Positions 1-7,497 of a DNA stretch of 18,572 bases are shown here, piece by piece. The notes below the pieces were generated by a model that saw nothing but the letters and a program-made list of their open reading frames with translations, had not been told where the DNA came from and did no database searches. The DNA is from Verrucomicrobiales bacterium (GTDB lineage Bacteria > Verrucomicrobiota > Verrucomicrobiia > Verrucomicrobiales > DEV007), in contig JAGNMT010000016.1 in assembly GCA_017991025.1 (NCBI GenBank), positions 1-18,572 of the forward strand, read 5' to 3'. Numbering within the stretch: position 1 is the stretch's first letter; the number at the start of each line of letters is the position of its first letter. Both the position numbers and the translations under genes were made by a program.

Positions 1-135
1 CGGCAGGACTCCCTGGGGGGGATCATGGAGACTCTCTCGAAGCGGTTTAGAACTTTTAATGTCGAAGTTTGCGGCTGTGTGGTCCTCTTCTGGGGGAAGG
101 GCTTGCGTGACGCCTATCGGCACGAGTATCCCTGA
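1..135 (+). CDS. C-terminal end of an unidentified protein (partial, cut by window edge)
   Basis: Frame 1 is open from the first base to a TGA at 133-135 and gives 44 residues ending in RDAYRHEYP. The hydrophobic residues alternate in a protein-like way (for example VEVCGCVVLFWGKG). I do not recognise the family; the GGIMETL...EVCGCVV stretch is faintly like the end of a phosphoribosyltransferase domain, but that is a guess. It converges with parC, and a hairpin lies between the two genes. A second frame is also open to 166, so the reading frame is not certain. Confidence 0.35.
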   Translation, partial: RQDSLGGIMETLSKRFRTFNVEVCGCVVLFWGKGLRDAYRHEYP

Positions 136-191
136 CCGGGTAGCGGAGCGTTTTGAGGGAGGGTGATGAAACAACCTCCTTCCCTGAAAAT

Positions 192-242
192 AACAGGCCC
201 GGGAAGTTTAAACGATGAATCGTTTTCCTCCCGGGCTCTGTT
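192..242 (-). terminator. Hairpin between convergent genes, probable parC terminator
   Basis: An imperfect inverted repeat: GCCCGGGA at 197-204 pairs with TCCCGGGC at 229-236, extended outward by AACA/TGTT and inward by AACGAT/ATCGTT. Read on the minus strand it lies about 40 bases past the parC stop and is followed by TTATTTTC, as expected of an intrinsic terminator. It could also stop the + strand gene ending at 135, but no T-run follows on that strand. The sequence TCCCTGAAAA occurs on both sides, at 181-190 and 256-265. Confidence 0.6.
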
Positions 243-282
243 GGATTATCGAGTTTCCCTGAAAAGCGCTACCTTTGTCGAA

Positions 283-2619
283 TTACTTCTTCTTAGGAGC
301 GGCTTTCTTTGCAGGAGCCTTCTTTGCAGGCGCTTTCTTCACAGGAGCGGCCTTCTTCGCGGGAGCGGCTTTCTTCGCAGGAGCTTTCTTCGCAGGAGCT
401 TTTTTCGCAGGAGCAGCTTTCTTCGCAGGAGCAGCTTTCTTCGCAGGAGCAGCTTTCTTCGCAGGAGCAGCTTTCTTCGCAGGGGCTTTTTTGGCTGGTG
501 CTTTTTTCATAGGTTTCTTTATCGTTGGTATTTGTTTTGTTGGTGCTTTTTCAGCGGGAACTTTTTTTCGGCTTTCTTTGTCTTTGCTCGCCGCCTTGGC
601 CGGCGGCTTAGACTTTTTTGGCGGGAAAGTAGTGGCAACAGGTTCTACAGTTCGTTCTTCTATTTCGCCCTGCTCGGCTTTGGAAATTCGGGAGACGCGA
701 TCGACAGGGTGTTTTGTTAGGATGTTTCCCCTTGCCCCTCGACCTTTAATATCAAGATCTATGAATTTGAAGTCTATCTGAAAATTGCGTAAATTCAAAT
801 CAGATTTGAGATGAACTCGCACGATTATTTTCGCGTCCTCTTCAGTGTCGTGTTCGCTCAACCAGAGAACTCTCGTGCCGGCACTTCCGTTGGTGAGGTC
901 GTAAAGTTTCTCGCGCGTCACGCCGGCGACCTGAAAGCGCTTCACCATCGTGCGTCCGCCGCGCCCATCGCGGTAGATCATGTTGTAGATTTTGGCTTCA
1001 TCGCGATTGAAAATGGCGAGGTGGAGATTGTCTTTGCCGATAAAAACCTTCTCCGCAACTTTCACGACGCGCATCGTGCCATCGCGTGAGAAGGCGATGA
1101 TGTCGTCCATGCGCGAACATTTGCAGACGGCTTCGTCGCGCTTCATGCCGTAACCGGCGAAGCCTTCCTTGCGGTCAACGTAGAGAGTGTCGTTAGCGAC
1201 AACGACCTGTTTGGCATCGACGCGATCAAAGGTGGTGAGTTCGGTTTTGCGATTCCGGTGTTTTCCGTAGCGTTCTTTGATGCCTTCATACCACTTGATT
1301 GTGTAGGCAGTGAGGCGCTTGAGATTCTTCTTCGTTTCGGAAATTTGCTCCTCGAGACCGCGAATCAGCTCATCCGCTTTGAAGGAGTCGAACTTCGAGA
1401 TTCGTTTGATCCTGATCTCAGTAAGTCGGAGAATGTCGTCTTCGACGATTTCCCGGTGGAAAAGTCTCAGGTAGGGCCGGAGTCCCTCCCAGATCTCGGA
1501 GATGACTGCTTCCCAGGTTTCGCACTCTTCGATGCGTCGATAGATACGTTTCTCGATGAAGATTTTTTCGAGACTGGAAAAATGCCATCGTTCCTCCAGT
1601 TCTCCGAGTTTGATTTCAAGTTCCTGCCCGATGAGGTCGCGAGTCTGCTTGGCGCTGTGGCGGAGAATCTCGGAGACGCCGAGGAATCGCGGCCGGTTGT
1701 CCTGAATGACGCAAGCATTCGGAGAGATACTGACTTCGCAGTCGGTGAAGGCATAGAGCGCCTGGAGGGTTTGGTCGGCGTCGGTTCCGGCGGGGAGGAA
1801 AACGTGGATCTCGACATTCTCCGCCGTACAGTCCTCAATCTTGGCAATCCGGACTTTACCCTGGTCATTCGCTTTCAGAATCGAGTCAACGAGACTGGAG
1901 GCCGTCGTGCCGTAGGGGATTTCCTTGATGACGAGTTCCTTCGACTTGGTTTTTTCGATACGCGCGCGGACCTTGATCCTGCCTCCGCGAAGGCCGTCGT
2001 TGTAATCAGTGACATCAGCGATGCCACCCTGGGCGAAATCGGGGAAGATTTCGAAAGGTTCCTTCTTGAGAACGGCGATGCAGGCATCGATCAACTCGTT
2101 GAAATTGTGAGGAAGGATCTTGCAGGCAAGGCCGACCGCGATTCCTTCGGCTCCGTGTGCAAGCACGAGCGGGAATTTTGCGGGGAGGGTGACGGGTTCC
2201 TTGTTGCGGCCGTCGTAGCTTGCGGCCCAGGTGGTCGTCTTTGCGTTGAAAAGGATCTCGTTCGAGAACTTTGACAGGCGTGTCTCGATGTATCGCGGGG
2301 CGGCGGCGGAATCGCCGGTGAGGATGTTGCCCCAGTTCCCCTGGGTTTCGACAACCAGTTCCTTTTGCCCCATGTTGACGAGGGCGTCGCCGATGGACTG
2401 GTCCCCGTGGGGGTGGTACTGCATCGTGTGACCAATAATGTTGGCCACTTTATTAAAGCGACCGTCATCCTTTTCTTTTAGCGAATGAAGAATGCGCCGC
2501 TGCACAGGCTTGAGCCCGTCGTTGATGTGCGGGACAGCCCGCTCAAGAATAACGTAACTGGCGTATTCCAGAAACCACTCTGAATACATGCCTTTAAGCG
2601 GTGAAGATGTCTCGTCCAT
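283..2619 (-). CDS. parC: DNA topoisomerase IV subunit A with histone H1-like C-terminal tail
   Basis: This is the DNA-cleaving subunit of the type IIA topoisomerase that decatenates daughter chromosomes, working as a heterotetramer with ParE in the cytoplasm. Of 778 residues, the breakage-reunion domain fills about 10-460, with KPVQRRILHS, YHPHGD and the active-site tyrosine Tyr110 in APRYIETRLS. A beta-pinwheel-like C-terminal domain covers about 465-655. From residue 666 to the end the chain is a Lys/Ala/Pro repeat (AKKAPAKKAAP type) that resembles a histone H1 tail and is not part of the core enzyme. Overall similarity is to the Bacteroidota-type ParC rather than to E. coli GyrA. The position equivalent to E. 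coli GyrA Ser83 is Gln74, and Asp87 is conserved as Asp78. The gene starts 16 bp after the parE stop, so the two form one operon. The ATG at 2619 has no Shine-Dalgarno sequence. Confidence 0.95.
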   Translation of the reverse strand: MDETSSPLKGMYSEWFLEYASYVILERAVPHINDGLKPVQRRILHSLKEKDDGRFNKVANIIGHTMQYHPHGDQSIGDALVNMGQKELVVETQGNWGNILTGDSAAAPRYIETRLSKFSNEILFNAKTTTWAASYDGRNKEPVTLPAKFPLVLAHGAEGIAVGLACKILPHNFNELIDACIAVLKKEPFEIFPDFAQGGIADVTDYNDGLRGGRIKVRARIEKTKSKELVIKEIPYGTTASSLVDSILKANDQGKVRIAKIEDCTAENVEIHVFLPAGTDADQTLQALYAFTDCEVSISPNACVIQDNRPRFLGVSEILRHSAKQTRDLIGQELEIKLGELEERWHFSSLEKIFIEKRIYRRIEECETWEAVISEIWEGLRPYLRLFHREIVEDDILRLTEIRIKRISKFDSFKADELIRGLEEQISETKKNLKRLTAYTIKWYEGIKERYGKHRNRKTELTTFDRVDAKQVVVANDTLYVDRKEGFAGYGMKRDEAVCKCSRMDDIIAFSRDGTMRVVKVAEKVFIGKDNLHLAIFNRDEAKIYNMIYRDGRGGRTMVKRFQVAGVTREKLYDLTNGSAGTRVLWLSEHDTEEDAKIIVRVHLKSDLNLRNFQIDFKFIDLDIKGRGARGNILTKHPVDRVSRISKAEQGEIEERTVEPVATTFPPKKSKPPAKAASKDKESRKKVPAEKAPTKQIPTIKKPMKKAPAKKAPAKKAAPAKKAAPAKKAAPAKKAAPAKKAPAKKAPAKKAAPAKKAAPVKKAPAKKAPAKKAAPKKK
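407..478. repeat. Perfect 18-bp tandem repeat, four copies, inside parC
   Basis: The unit GCAGGAGCAGCTTTCTTC occurs four times without a mismatch, at 407-424, 425-442, 443-460 and 461-478. Degenerate 15- and 18-bp versions continue on both sides, from about 286 to 510. On the coding (minus) strand each unit encodes six residues of the KKAAPA repeat. Because the unit is a multiple of three, a gain or loss of copies would change the tail length without a frameshift. Confidence 0.95.
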
Positions 2620-2635
2620 TCGTTAAATGAGGGAA

Positions 2636-4528
2636 TCACGCAGCGGCGACAGTCAGCTTGACCTCGGTCCGTTCGATTTCCTCGTCTTCGATGAGGTCGG
2701 TTTCGATCTTGAGATTTTTGATGATGAACTCCTGTCGCTGCGGAGTGTTTTTGCCCATGTAGAATTCCAGCAGGTCCTGGATCATCTTGGGGCGTGGCGG
2801 CATCTCGACAGGGGCAAGCCGGATGCTCTCCCCGATGAAGAATTTGAACTCGTCAGGCGAGATCTCACCGAGCCCTTTGAATCGGGTGATCTCGGGGTTT
2901 TTCACCTCAGTCAGTGCTTTTTGACGCTCCTCTTCCGTATAGCAGTAGCGGGTTTCGCTCTTGTTGCGCACCCGGAAAAGGGGCGTTTCAAGAATGTAGA
3001 GATGTCCGTCACGAATCAGGTCCGGGAAGAACTGGAGAAAGAACGTCAGGGCAAGGAGGCGGATGTGCATGCCGTCGACATCGGCATCTGTCGCGAGGAC
3101 GATCTTGTTGTAGCGGAGACCATCAAGCGTGTCCTCGATCCCGAGAGCTGCCTGGAGGAGATTGAACTCCTCGTTTTGATAAACAATCTTCCGGCTCATG
3201 CCGTAGGAGTTGAGCGGTTTGCCCCTCAGTGAAAAGACGGCCTGGGTGTCCACGTCGCGCGATTTTGTGATGGAACCGCTCGCGGAGTCACCCTCGGTAA
3301 TGAATAGAGTGGATTGCGCGGCCAGTTTGTGGGTGGAGTCAAAGTGGGCGCGGCAGTCGCGCAGCTTCTTGTTGTGCACCTTCGATTGTTTAGCCCGTTC
3401 TTTGGCGAGCTTTTTGATGCCCTTAAGCTCTTTGCGTTCGTGTTCGGACCGCTGGATCTTTTCGACCATGGCCTCAGCGACCCCTTTTGTGCGGTGAAGG
3501 TGGTTGTCGAGATGAAGACCGAGGAAGTTCCCGATAAAGGTCCGGACAGTCTCCCCGTTCGGAGCCATGTGGGTCGAACCGAGCTTGGTTTTGGTTTGCG
3601 ACTCGAAGACCGGGTCCTCCACGCGCACGCTCACGGCTGCGACGATGCCGGAGCGAATGTCTGCCGGATCGAATTGCTTCTTATAATAATTGCGCACCGT
3701 ATTGATGATCGCCTCGCGGAAGGCGGCGAGGTGGGTGCCGCCCATGGTCGTGTGCTGTCCGTTGACGAAGCTGTAGTACTCCTCACCGTTCTGCTCGGTG
3801 TGAGTGAAGGCCACCTCGATGTCGGCATCGGAGATGTGGATGATGGGATAGAGCGGGGCTTCCCCGCCCGCGAGATTCTCTTCGAGCAGGTCGAGAAGTC
3901 CGTTCTTCGACTTGAACTTCTGGCCGTTGAGTGAAAGCGTCAGCCCCGTGTTCAGATAAGCGTAGTTCCGGAGCATTGTTTCGACGAATGCCATGTTCCA
4001 GTCGAATTCCCCGAAGATCTCCAGGTCAGGCTCAAAGGAAACGACCGTGCCGTTGGACTCGGTAGTCTTGTCCGGCTTTTTCATCTCCGCCGTGATGAGA
4101 CCGTGGGCGAATTCAATCGCCATAGTCTGGCGATCACGGAAGGATTGAATCTCGAAGAACCCTGAAAGGAAGTTCACGGCTTTGATACCGACACCGTTCA
4201 GGCCGACCGATTTTTTGAATGCCTCGCTATCGTACTTGGCCCCGGTATTAATAATGGAAGCACAGTCTTTAAGTTTGCCGAGAGGGATGCCCCGACCGAA
4301 ATCACGAACCCGGACGAAGCGACCCTCGATATCGATATCGATTTGCCGGCCGTTGCCCATGACGAATTCATCGATCGCATTGTCGATCACCTCCTTGAGG
4401 AGAATGTAAATGCCGTCATCCTGAGACGACCCGTCGCCGAGCTTGCCGATGTACATTCCCGGCCTCAGGCGAATGTGCTCGCGAGGCTGAAGTGAGCGGA
4501 TGTGCTCTTCGTTATAATCGGCGGCCAT
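2636..4528 (-). CDS. parE: DNA topoisomerase IV subunit B
   Basis: This is the ATP-driven partner of ParC. With the ATG at 4528 it has 630 residues. The GHKL ATPase domain has the catalytic Glu46 and the Mg-binding Asn50 in KEVIDNAIDE, then DFGRGIP and a GLNGVGIKAV lid motif. A transducer domain follows, then a TOPRIM domain with EGDSASG (Glu412) and TDADVDG (Asp481, Asp483, Asp485). The opening RPGMYIGKLGDGS...DDGIY is the form seen in Bacteroidota/Verrucomicrobiota ParE. An in-frame TTG at 4540 has AGGAA eight bases upstream and would add MFLF, but that TTG lies very close to the best promoter -10, so I prefer the ATG. The gene is first in the parE-parC operon; 16 bp separate its stop from the parC start. 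Confidence 0.95.
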   Translation of the reverse strand: MAADYNEEHIRSLQPREHIRLRPGMYIGKLGDGSSQDDGIYILLKEVIDNAIDEFVMGNGRQIDIDIEGRFVRVRDFGRGIPLGKLKDCASIINTGAKYDSEAFKKSVGLNGVGIKAVNFLSGFFEIQSFRDRQTMAIEFAHGLITAEMKKPDKTTESNGTVVSFEPDLEIFGEFDWNMAFVETMLRNYAYLNTGLTLSLNGQKFKSKNGLLDLLEENLAGGEAPLYPIIHISDADIEVAFTHTEQNGEEYYSFVNGQHTTMGGTHLAAFREAIINTVRNYYKKQFDPADIRSGIVAAVSVRVEDPVFESQTKTKLGSTHMAPNGETVRTFIGNFLGLHLDNHLHRTKGVAEAMVEKIQRSEHERKELKGIKKLAKERAKQSKVHNKKLRDCRAHFDSTHKLAAQSTLFITEGDSASGSITKSRDVDTQAVFSLRGKPLNSYGMSRKIVYQNEEFNLLQAALGIEDTLDGLRYNKIVLATDADVDGMHIRLLALTFFLQFFPDLIRDGHLYILETPLFRVRNKSETRYCYTEEERQKALTEVKNPEITRFKGLGEISPDEFKFFIGESIRLAPVEMPPRPKMIQDLLEFYMGKNTPQRQEFIIKNLKIETDLIEDEEIERTEVKLTVAAA

Positions 4529-4553
4529 GAATAGAAACAACAGAACTGTTCCT

Positions 4554-4582
4554 AGTATTTAGGATAAGTGAAATAATTTCAA
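4554..4582 (-). promoter_or_regulatory. Candidate promoter for parE-parC
   Basis: On the minus strand TTGAAA (4582-4577) is followed after 17 bases by AATACT (4559-4554), a sigma-70-like pair with 5/6 and 4/6 matches. Transcription would begin near 4547, giving a leader of about 20 bases to the ATG at 4528. Inferred from sequence pattern only. Confidence 0.4.
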
Positions 4583-4781
4583 CCCCTGATTGAAAATTTA
4601 ATTGATCTGCGAATTCTGATTCCTGCTCCCGGTTTTGGATGTGCCGGTTTTTACTGTTGTTATGTTAGTATGGCTGGAATGGCCGATTTTACTGGGGATT
4701 TTAGTCGTGCGCTGAGCGGGTGGCTGGGATTGGTCTTGATCGGGAAGGTGCGACTATCTGATTTTGTTTTTGTCCCGCTGC

Positions 4782-4810
4782 AAAAAAATTTCTCTTTTGC
4801 CGAAGAGAAA
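4782..4810 (-). terminator. Intrinsic terminator, leftward (distal)
   Basis: TTTCTCTT (4789-4796) and AAGAGAAA (4803-4810) form a perfect 8-bp stem around a 6-base loop. On the minus strand the stem runs straight into a run of seven T (A-run at 4782-4788 on +). This is a textbook Rho-independent terminator. No annotated leftward gene ends just before it, since the ATPase gene already has a terminator about 170 bp earlier. Confidence 0.75.
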
Positions 4811-4944
4811 CTCAATTTGCTCTTCGCTTCCCGCTAAGATTTTGAGTTAGGCGGCGAGTGCTCCGGGGCGTGAAATTCGTTTGAAAGGAGAATCGGCGAA
4901 GTCTTTTTCGCACGCATCGATGAGGTCGATACGCTTGCCGAAAG

Positions 4945-4978
4945 ATAGAAAAAATGAGCTCGCCCGGAGACTCATTTT
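4945..4978 (-). terminator. Intrinsic terminator of the P-loop ATPase gene
   Basis: AAAATGAGCTC (4951-4961) pairs with GAG plus CTCATTTT (4967-4969 and 4971-4978), an 11-bp stem with one bulged A and a 5-base loop. On the minus strand it is followed by TTTTTTCTATC. It lies about 80 bases after the stop codon at 5060. Confidence 0.75.
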
Positions 4979-5059
4979 CGGGGGAAAGGACCGGCTCCAG
5001 CCAACAGGAGGCGGCAAACGAAATCGGCTCAAATGAAATTTCTACGCAGACGGCTCGAT

Positions 5060-7249
5060 TTATACGGCTTGAATCATGCGTCTCCAAAGAGGATCGAGGT
5101 GCAGCGTGATGAGCTGTATTGCCTTTTCTCCGTCGGGAGTGTTCTCAAGATCGCGCACGGTCCGGTCCGCAGCGTAGATCATTGCGAGTTCGCGGTCATT
5201 CATCTCGATGATGTCGACTTTCCCGCGGATCACGGCGGGGCCGAAACCAAAACTGGAGAAAAGCGACGGATCGAAGGGTTCCGAATGGTGGGAAAAGGCG
5301 GCGATTTTTTCCTGTCGGTTCGAGGCGAGTGACTGTTGCAGGAGGTTATTCCAAAAATAGACATTCCGTGGTGATTCGAATCCGGTGAGGACGGACTGAC
5401 CTCTCACGTTCCATCGGAGACAGACGGTTCGGCTGCTCGGGTAGCGTTCTTCTTGCTGGCCGAGGGCCGCGTGCTGTGCGCCAACAGTCCGGATGAAACG
5501 TTCGAGTCTTTCCAGATCGAGCGAGAGTGCCGGACCGGAGAGCAGGTCCTGTTCGCGCCGGGCGAGAAGTTGCTCGAGAGTAGCCCGGGTAAGGGTTTCT
5601 GCTTCACGGACCGGGGTGGGGGCTGAGGAGGAAAAATTCGGAGTGCCCGCAAAACTGACAGGAGATTCCGCCTTCGTTCCATTTTTCCCTCCGGAGGCAG
5701 CTGACTGAAAATCCCGGAAAGGGGTGGCAGCCACGTCCAGGTGAGGTGCGTTCCTCATGTCGATATCTTCACCGATCCGAATCTCGGGTGACTCACTCAC
5801 AACGGTTTTACCCGAGCCTCGAATGTCGTTGATGATGGAGTCGATTCCGGCCAGCTCTGTTTCACGTGTTTTATCCGGGGTAACGAAGAAAGGATTTGCA
5901 GCCGGCAGGGGAAGCTGCGGCACCGCAGGCAGGGGAGGAGGGCTGGAGATCGCCACCGGCGCGGGCCGGTCATTCTGCAGGGCGGTGAAAAAATCAGCTT
6001 TGTCGGTGAGGTTGCTGAGCGGTTCCTTTGCGATTGCTGCAAAGTCATCTTCTTCCCGGGATTGATTCAGGAACGCTCCCGCTTCCTGCCGCCAAAGATC
6101 GTTGGCCTGCCGGATGACGACGCGGGGAGAGAGATGGGTTGCGGCATCCCCCCAGTGATGCACGTCACTCAGTTTTTGCGAAAATCCCCGGGCGGCCGAT
6201 TCCGACATTGAGGTTCGCTTGAGGCGGCTCAGAACAAGATCGCCTGCCGCATCCGGACTGATTGAATGGAGCCGTGATGTTTCGCCGGTGAGGCGGTGAA
6301 GCCAGGCCGAAGGAATGTGATTTTCGAAGACGGAAGTCCACACATCCTCATTCAAACAGACGAGCGTGACCGAGCGCGGAACCCTCTCCCGGATCCCGTT
6401 GATGATTTCTGTGATATCCATGCCCGCCGTTTCCGAGGCGAAAAAGCCATCAAGACCGTCGGCTACGAGCATCACGGGGCGGTAGTCGGTCGTGATACGC
6501 AGGAGTTGAAGGAGGCGTTCACGGGCTTCCCCGCTGGAGAGTCCCCGGAGCCGTTCGAGGGCACTCTCTTCGCGCAGGTTCAGATCGACGAAAACGCGCG
6601 TCCAGAAGCTCAGTTCCGCCTGTCCCATTCCCAGGTTCCGTGAGAAGTCGGGATTGGCCAATCGGGCGAGATCAGCGGAACGTTTATCGACCCAGGTGAG
6701 AATCTTCGAGTTCGAGTCTTGGGCAAAGAGAGAGGCGAAGTCCGCACGCATTTTCTCCGCCCCCTCAGGACAATCGCGCTCTTTTACCGAACCGCTTGCG
6801 AGAACGTCGAGGACGAGGCGGGATAGGAAAAACCGGGAGACTTCATCCATCAATGAGACGACAGGATTCCGTGAACGGTTTATCATTGAAAGTTGACGGA
6901 GGACTGACGACAGGGCGACAGGCCAAGCTGCGGGCCGCGAGCGATCAAACGGCAGGACCACGGTTGAAGCGATGGTGCCGAGATGGTCACGCAGGCGGGC
7001 GACGAGATGAGATTTTCCGTAACCGGCCTCCGGTGCCGTGATCAGGAAGACTCTGCCCATGGCTTTTGCGGGAGAGGAAAGGCCGTTGTCATTTAATCGA
7101 GACTCGACGGCCTCGAGGACTCGGGAAAATACCTGATGGTGAATTTTTCCGACCCCCGGCAGATTCGCCGGATGATCAACAAAAACATCATCAAGAAAGG
7201 GATTGGCCGTAGTCTGATCCATGAAGCGGTGGCTGGTAAAATCGCGCAT
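5060..7249 (-). CDS. Large P-loop (AAA+/STAND-like) ATPase of unknown function
   Basis: With the ATG at 7249 the protein has 729 residues; a GTG at 7261 would add four. The N-terminal half (about 10-400) is a P-loop NTPase. It has a Walker A motif APEAGYGKSHL at about 72-82, a Walker B-like strand VMLVADGLDG (Asp264, Asp267), a sensor-1-like strand VTLVCLNED (Asn300), and a winged-helix-like stretch rich in Arg. A Pro/Ser-rich linker of low complexity covers about 410-540. A C-terminal region of about 185 residues contains Trp/Phe-rich and helical parts and matches no domain I know. There is no signal peptide or membrane segment, so it is probably cytoplasmic. The NPFLDDVFVDHP opening and GYGKSHL loop recall ATPases that load or remodel partners, including some in defence or DNA-handling systems, but no effector gene lies beside it. 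The gene stands alone, with its own promoter candidate and terminator. Confidence 0.85.
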   Translation of the reverse strand: MRDFTSHRFMDQTTANPFLDDVFVDHPANLPGVGKIHHQVFSRVLEAVESRLNDNGLSSPAKAMGRVFLITAPEAGYGKSHLVARLRDHLGTIASTVVLPFDRSRPAAWPVALSSVLRQLSMINRSRNPVVSLMDEVSRFFLSRLVLDVLASGSVKERDCPEGAEKMRADFASLFAQDSNSKILTWVDKRSADLARLANPDFSRNLGMGQAELSFWTRVFVDLNLREESALERLRGLSSGEARERLLQLLRITTDYRPVMLVADGLDGFFASETAGMDITEIINGIRERVPRSVTLVCLNEDVWTSVFENHIPSAWLHRLTGETSRLHSISPDAAGDLVLSRLKRTSMSESAARGFSQKLSDVHHWGDAATHLSPRVVIRQANDLWRQEAGAFLNQSREEDDFAAIAKEPLSNLTDKADFFTALQNDRPAPVAISSPPPLPAVPQLPLPAANPFFVTPDKTRETELAGIDSIINDIRGSGKTVVSESPEIRIGEDIDMRNAPHLDVAATPFRDFQSAASGGKNGTKAESPVSFAGTPNFSSSAPTPVREAETLTRATLEQLLARREQDLLSGPALSLDLERLERFIRTVGAQHAALGQQEERYPSSRTVCLRWNVRGQSVLTGFESPRNVYFWNNLLQQSLASNRQEKIAAFSHHSEPFDPSLFSSFGFGPAVIRGKVDIIEMNDRELAMIYAADRTVRDLENTPDGEKAIQLITLHLDPLWRRMIQAV

Positions 7250-7274
7250 AGTGGTAATCACAGCAATTGTTCGA

Positions 7275-7312
7275 ATTATCAGATAATAGTTTCAAATATG
7301 CAAGTTATTATA
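7275..7312 (-). promoter_or_regulatory. Promoter candidates for the ATPase gene
   Basis: On the minus strand TTGCAT (7303-7298) and GATAAT (7280-7275) are spaced 17 bases apart, placing the transcript start near 7268 and leaving about 19 bases to the ATG at 7249. A perfect TATAAT also occurs at 7312-7307, with only a weak -35 before it. The AT-rich stretch 7262-7325 stands out against its GC-rich surroundings, as promoters here would. Confidence 0.4.
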
Positions 7313-7497
7313 TTTTTGATAAGAAAGGTTAACGAAATCCCATCGCGGGCTCACCTGAATCGAAGCAGGAATCGGGTCTTGGCGTGATTTTCTCGCGATT
7401 TGTGCTTGTGGAAAGCTTCCCGTTTGTTAAGAAACCCCCGCTATCTCGCGAGTTTCAACCTTCTGCGCGGGAGACCTCTTCGAAAAACTGAATAACT

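Larger units (their letters stand above)
4541..5059. other. Gene-poor 0.5-kb gap with two leftward terminators
   Basis: The gap between the start of parE and the end of the ATPase gene is about 520 bp. It holds the parE promoter candidate and two hairpins, both with T-runs on the minus strand. Short open frames exist (52 codons on + at 4679-4837; 61 and 91 codons on the minus strand), but none has a recognisable family or start signal. The stretch between the hairpins, about 4811-4945, could be a short leftward transcript, but I see no known RNA family in it. Confidence 0.6.

Noticed and set aside
286..510. Regular 15-18-bp repeats, considered as a CRISPR array
   Set aside because: The repeats are contiguous with no spacers and encode an in-frame protein tail.
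275..781. Plus-strand open frame rich in Phe/Ala/Gly opposite the ParC tail
   Set aside because: The AFFAGAFFAGA pattern is the reverse complement of the Lys/Ala/Pro repeat and is not a real protein.
1258..2274. A 338-codon open frame antisense to parC
   Set aside because: It is a codon-shadow of the conserved parC frame. Its translation is acidic and resembles no family, and parC is strongly supported on the other strand.
4679..4837. 52-codon + strand frame in the gap upstream of parE
   Set aside because: No start signal and no family resemblance, and it runs through the leftward terminator at 4782-4810.
4847..5032. 61-codon minus-strand frame ending in ALAA, considered as a tmRNA tag or small gene
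   Set aside because: ALAA is tmRNA-like, but there is no tRNA-like acceptor domain or CCA end in the region, the upstream residues do not fit a tag, and a terminator cuts the frame.
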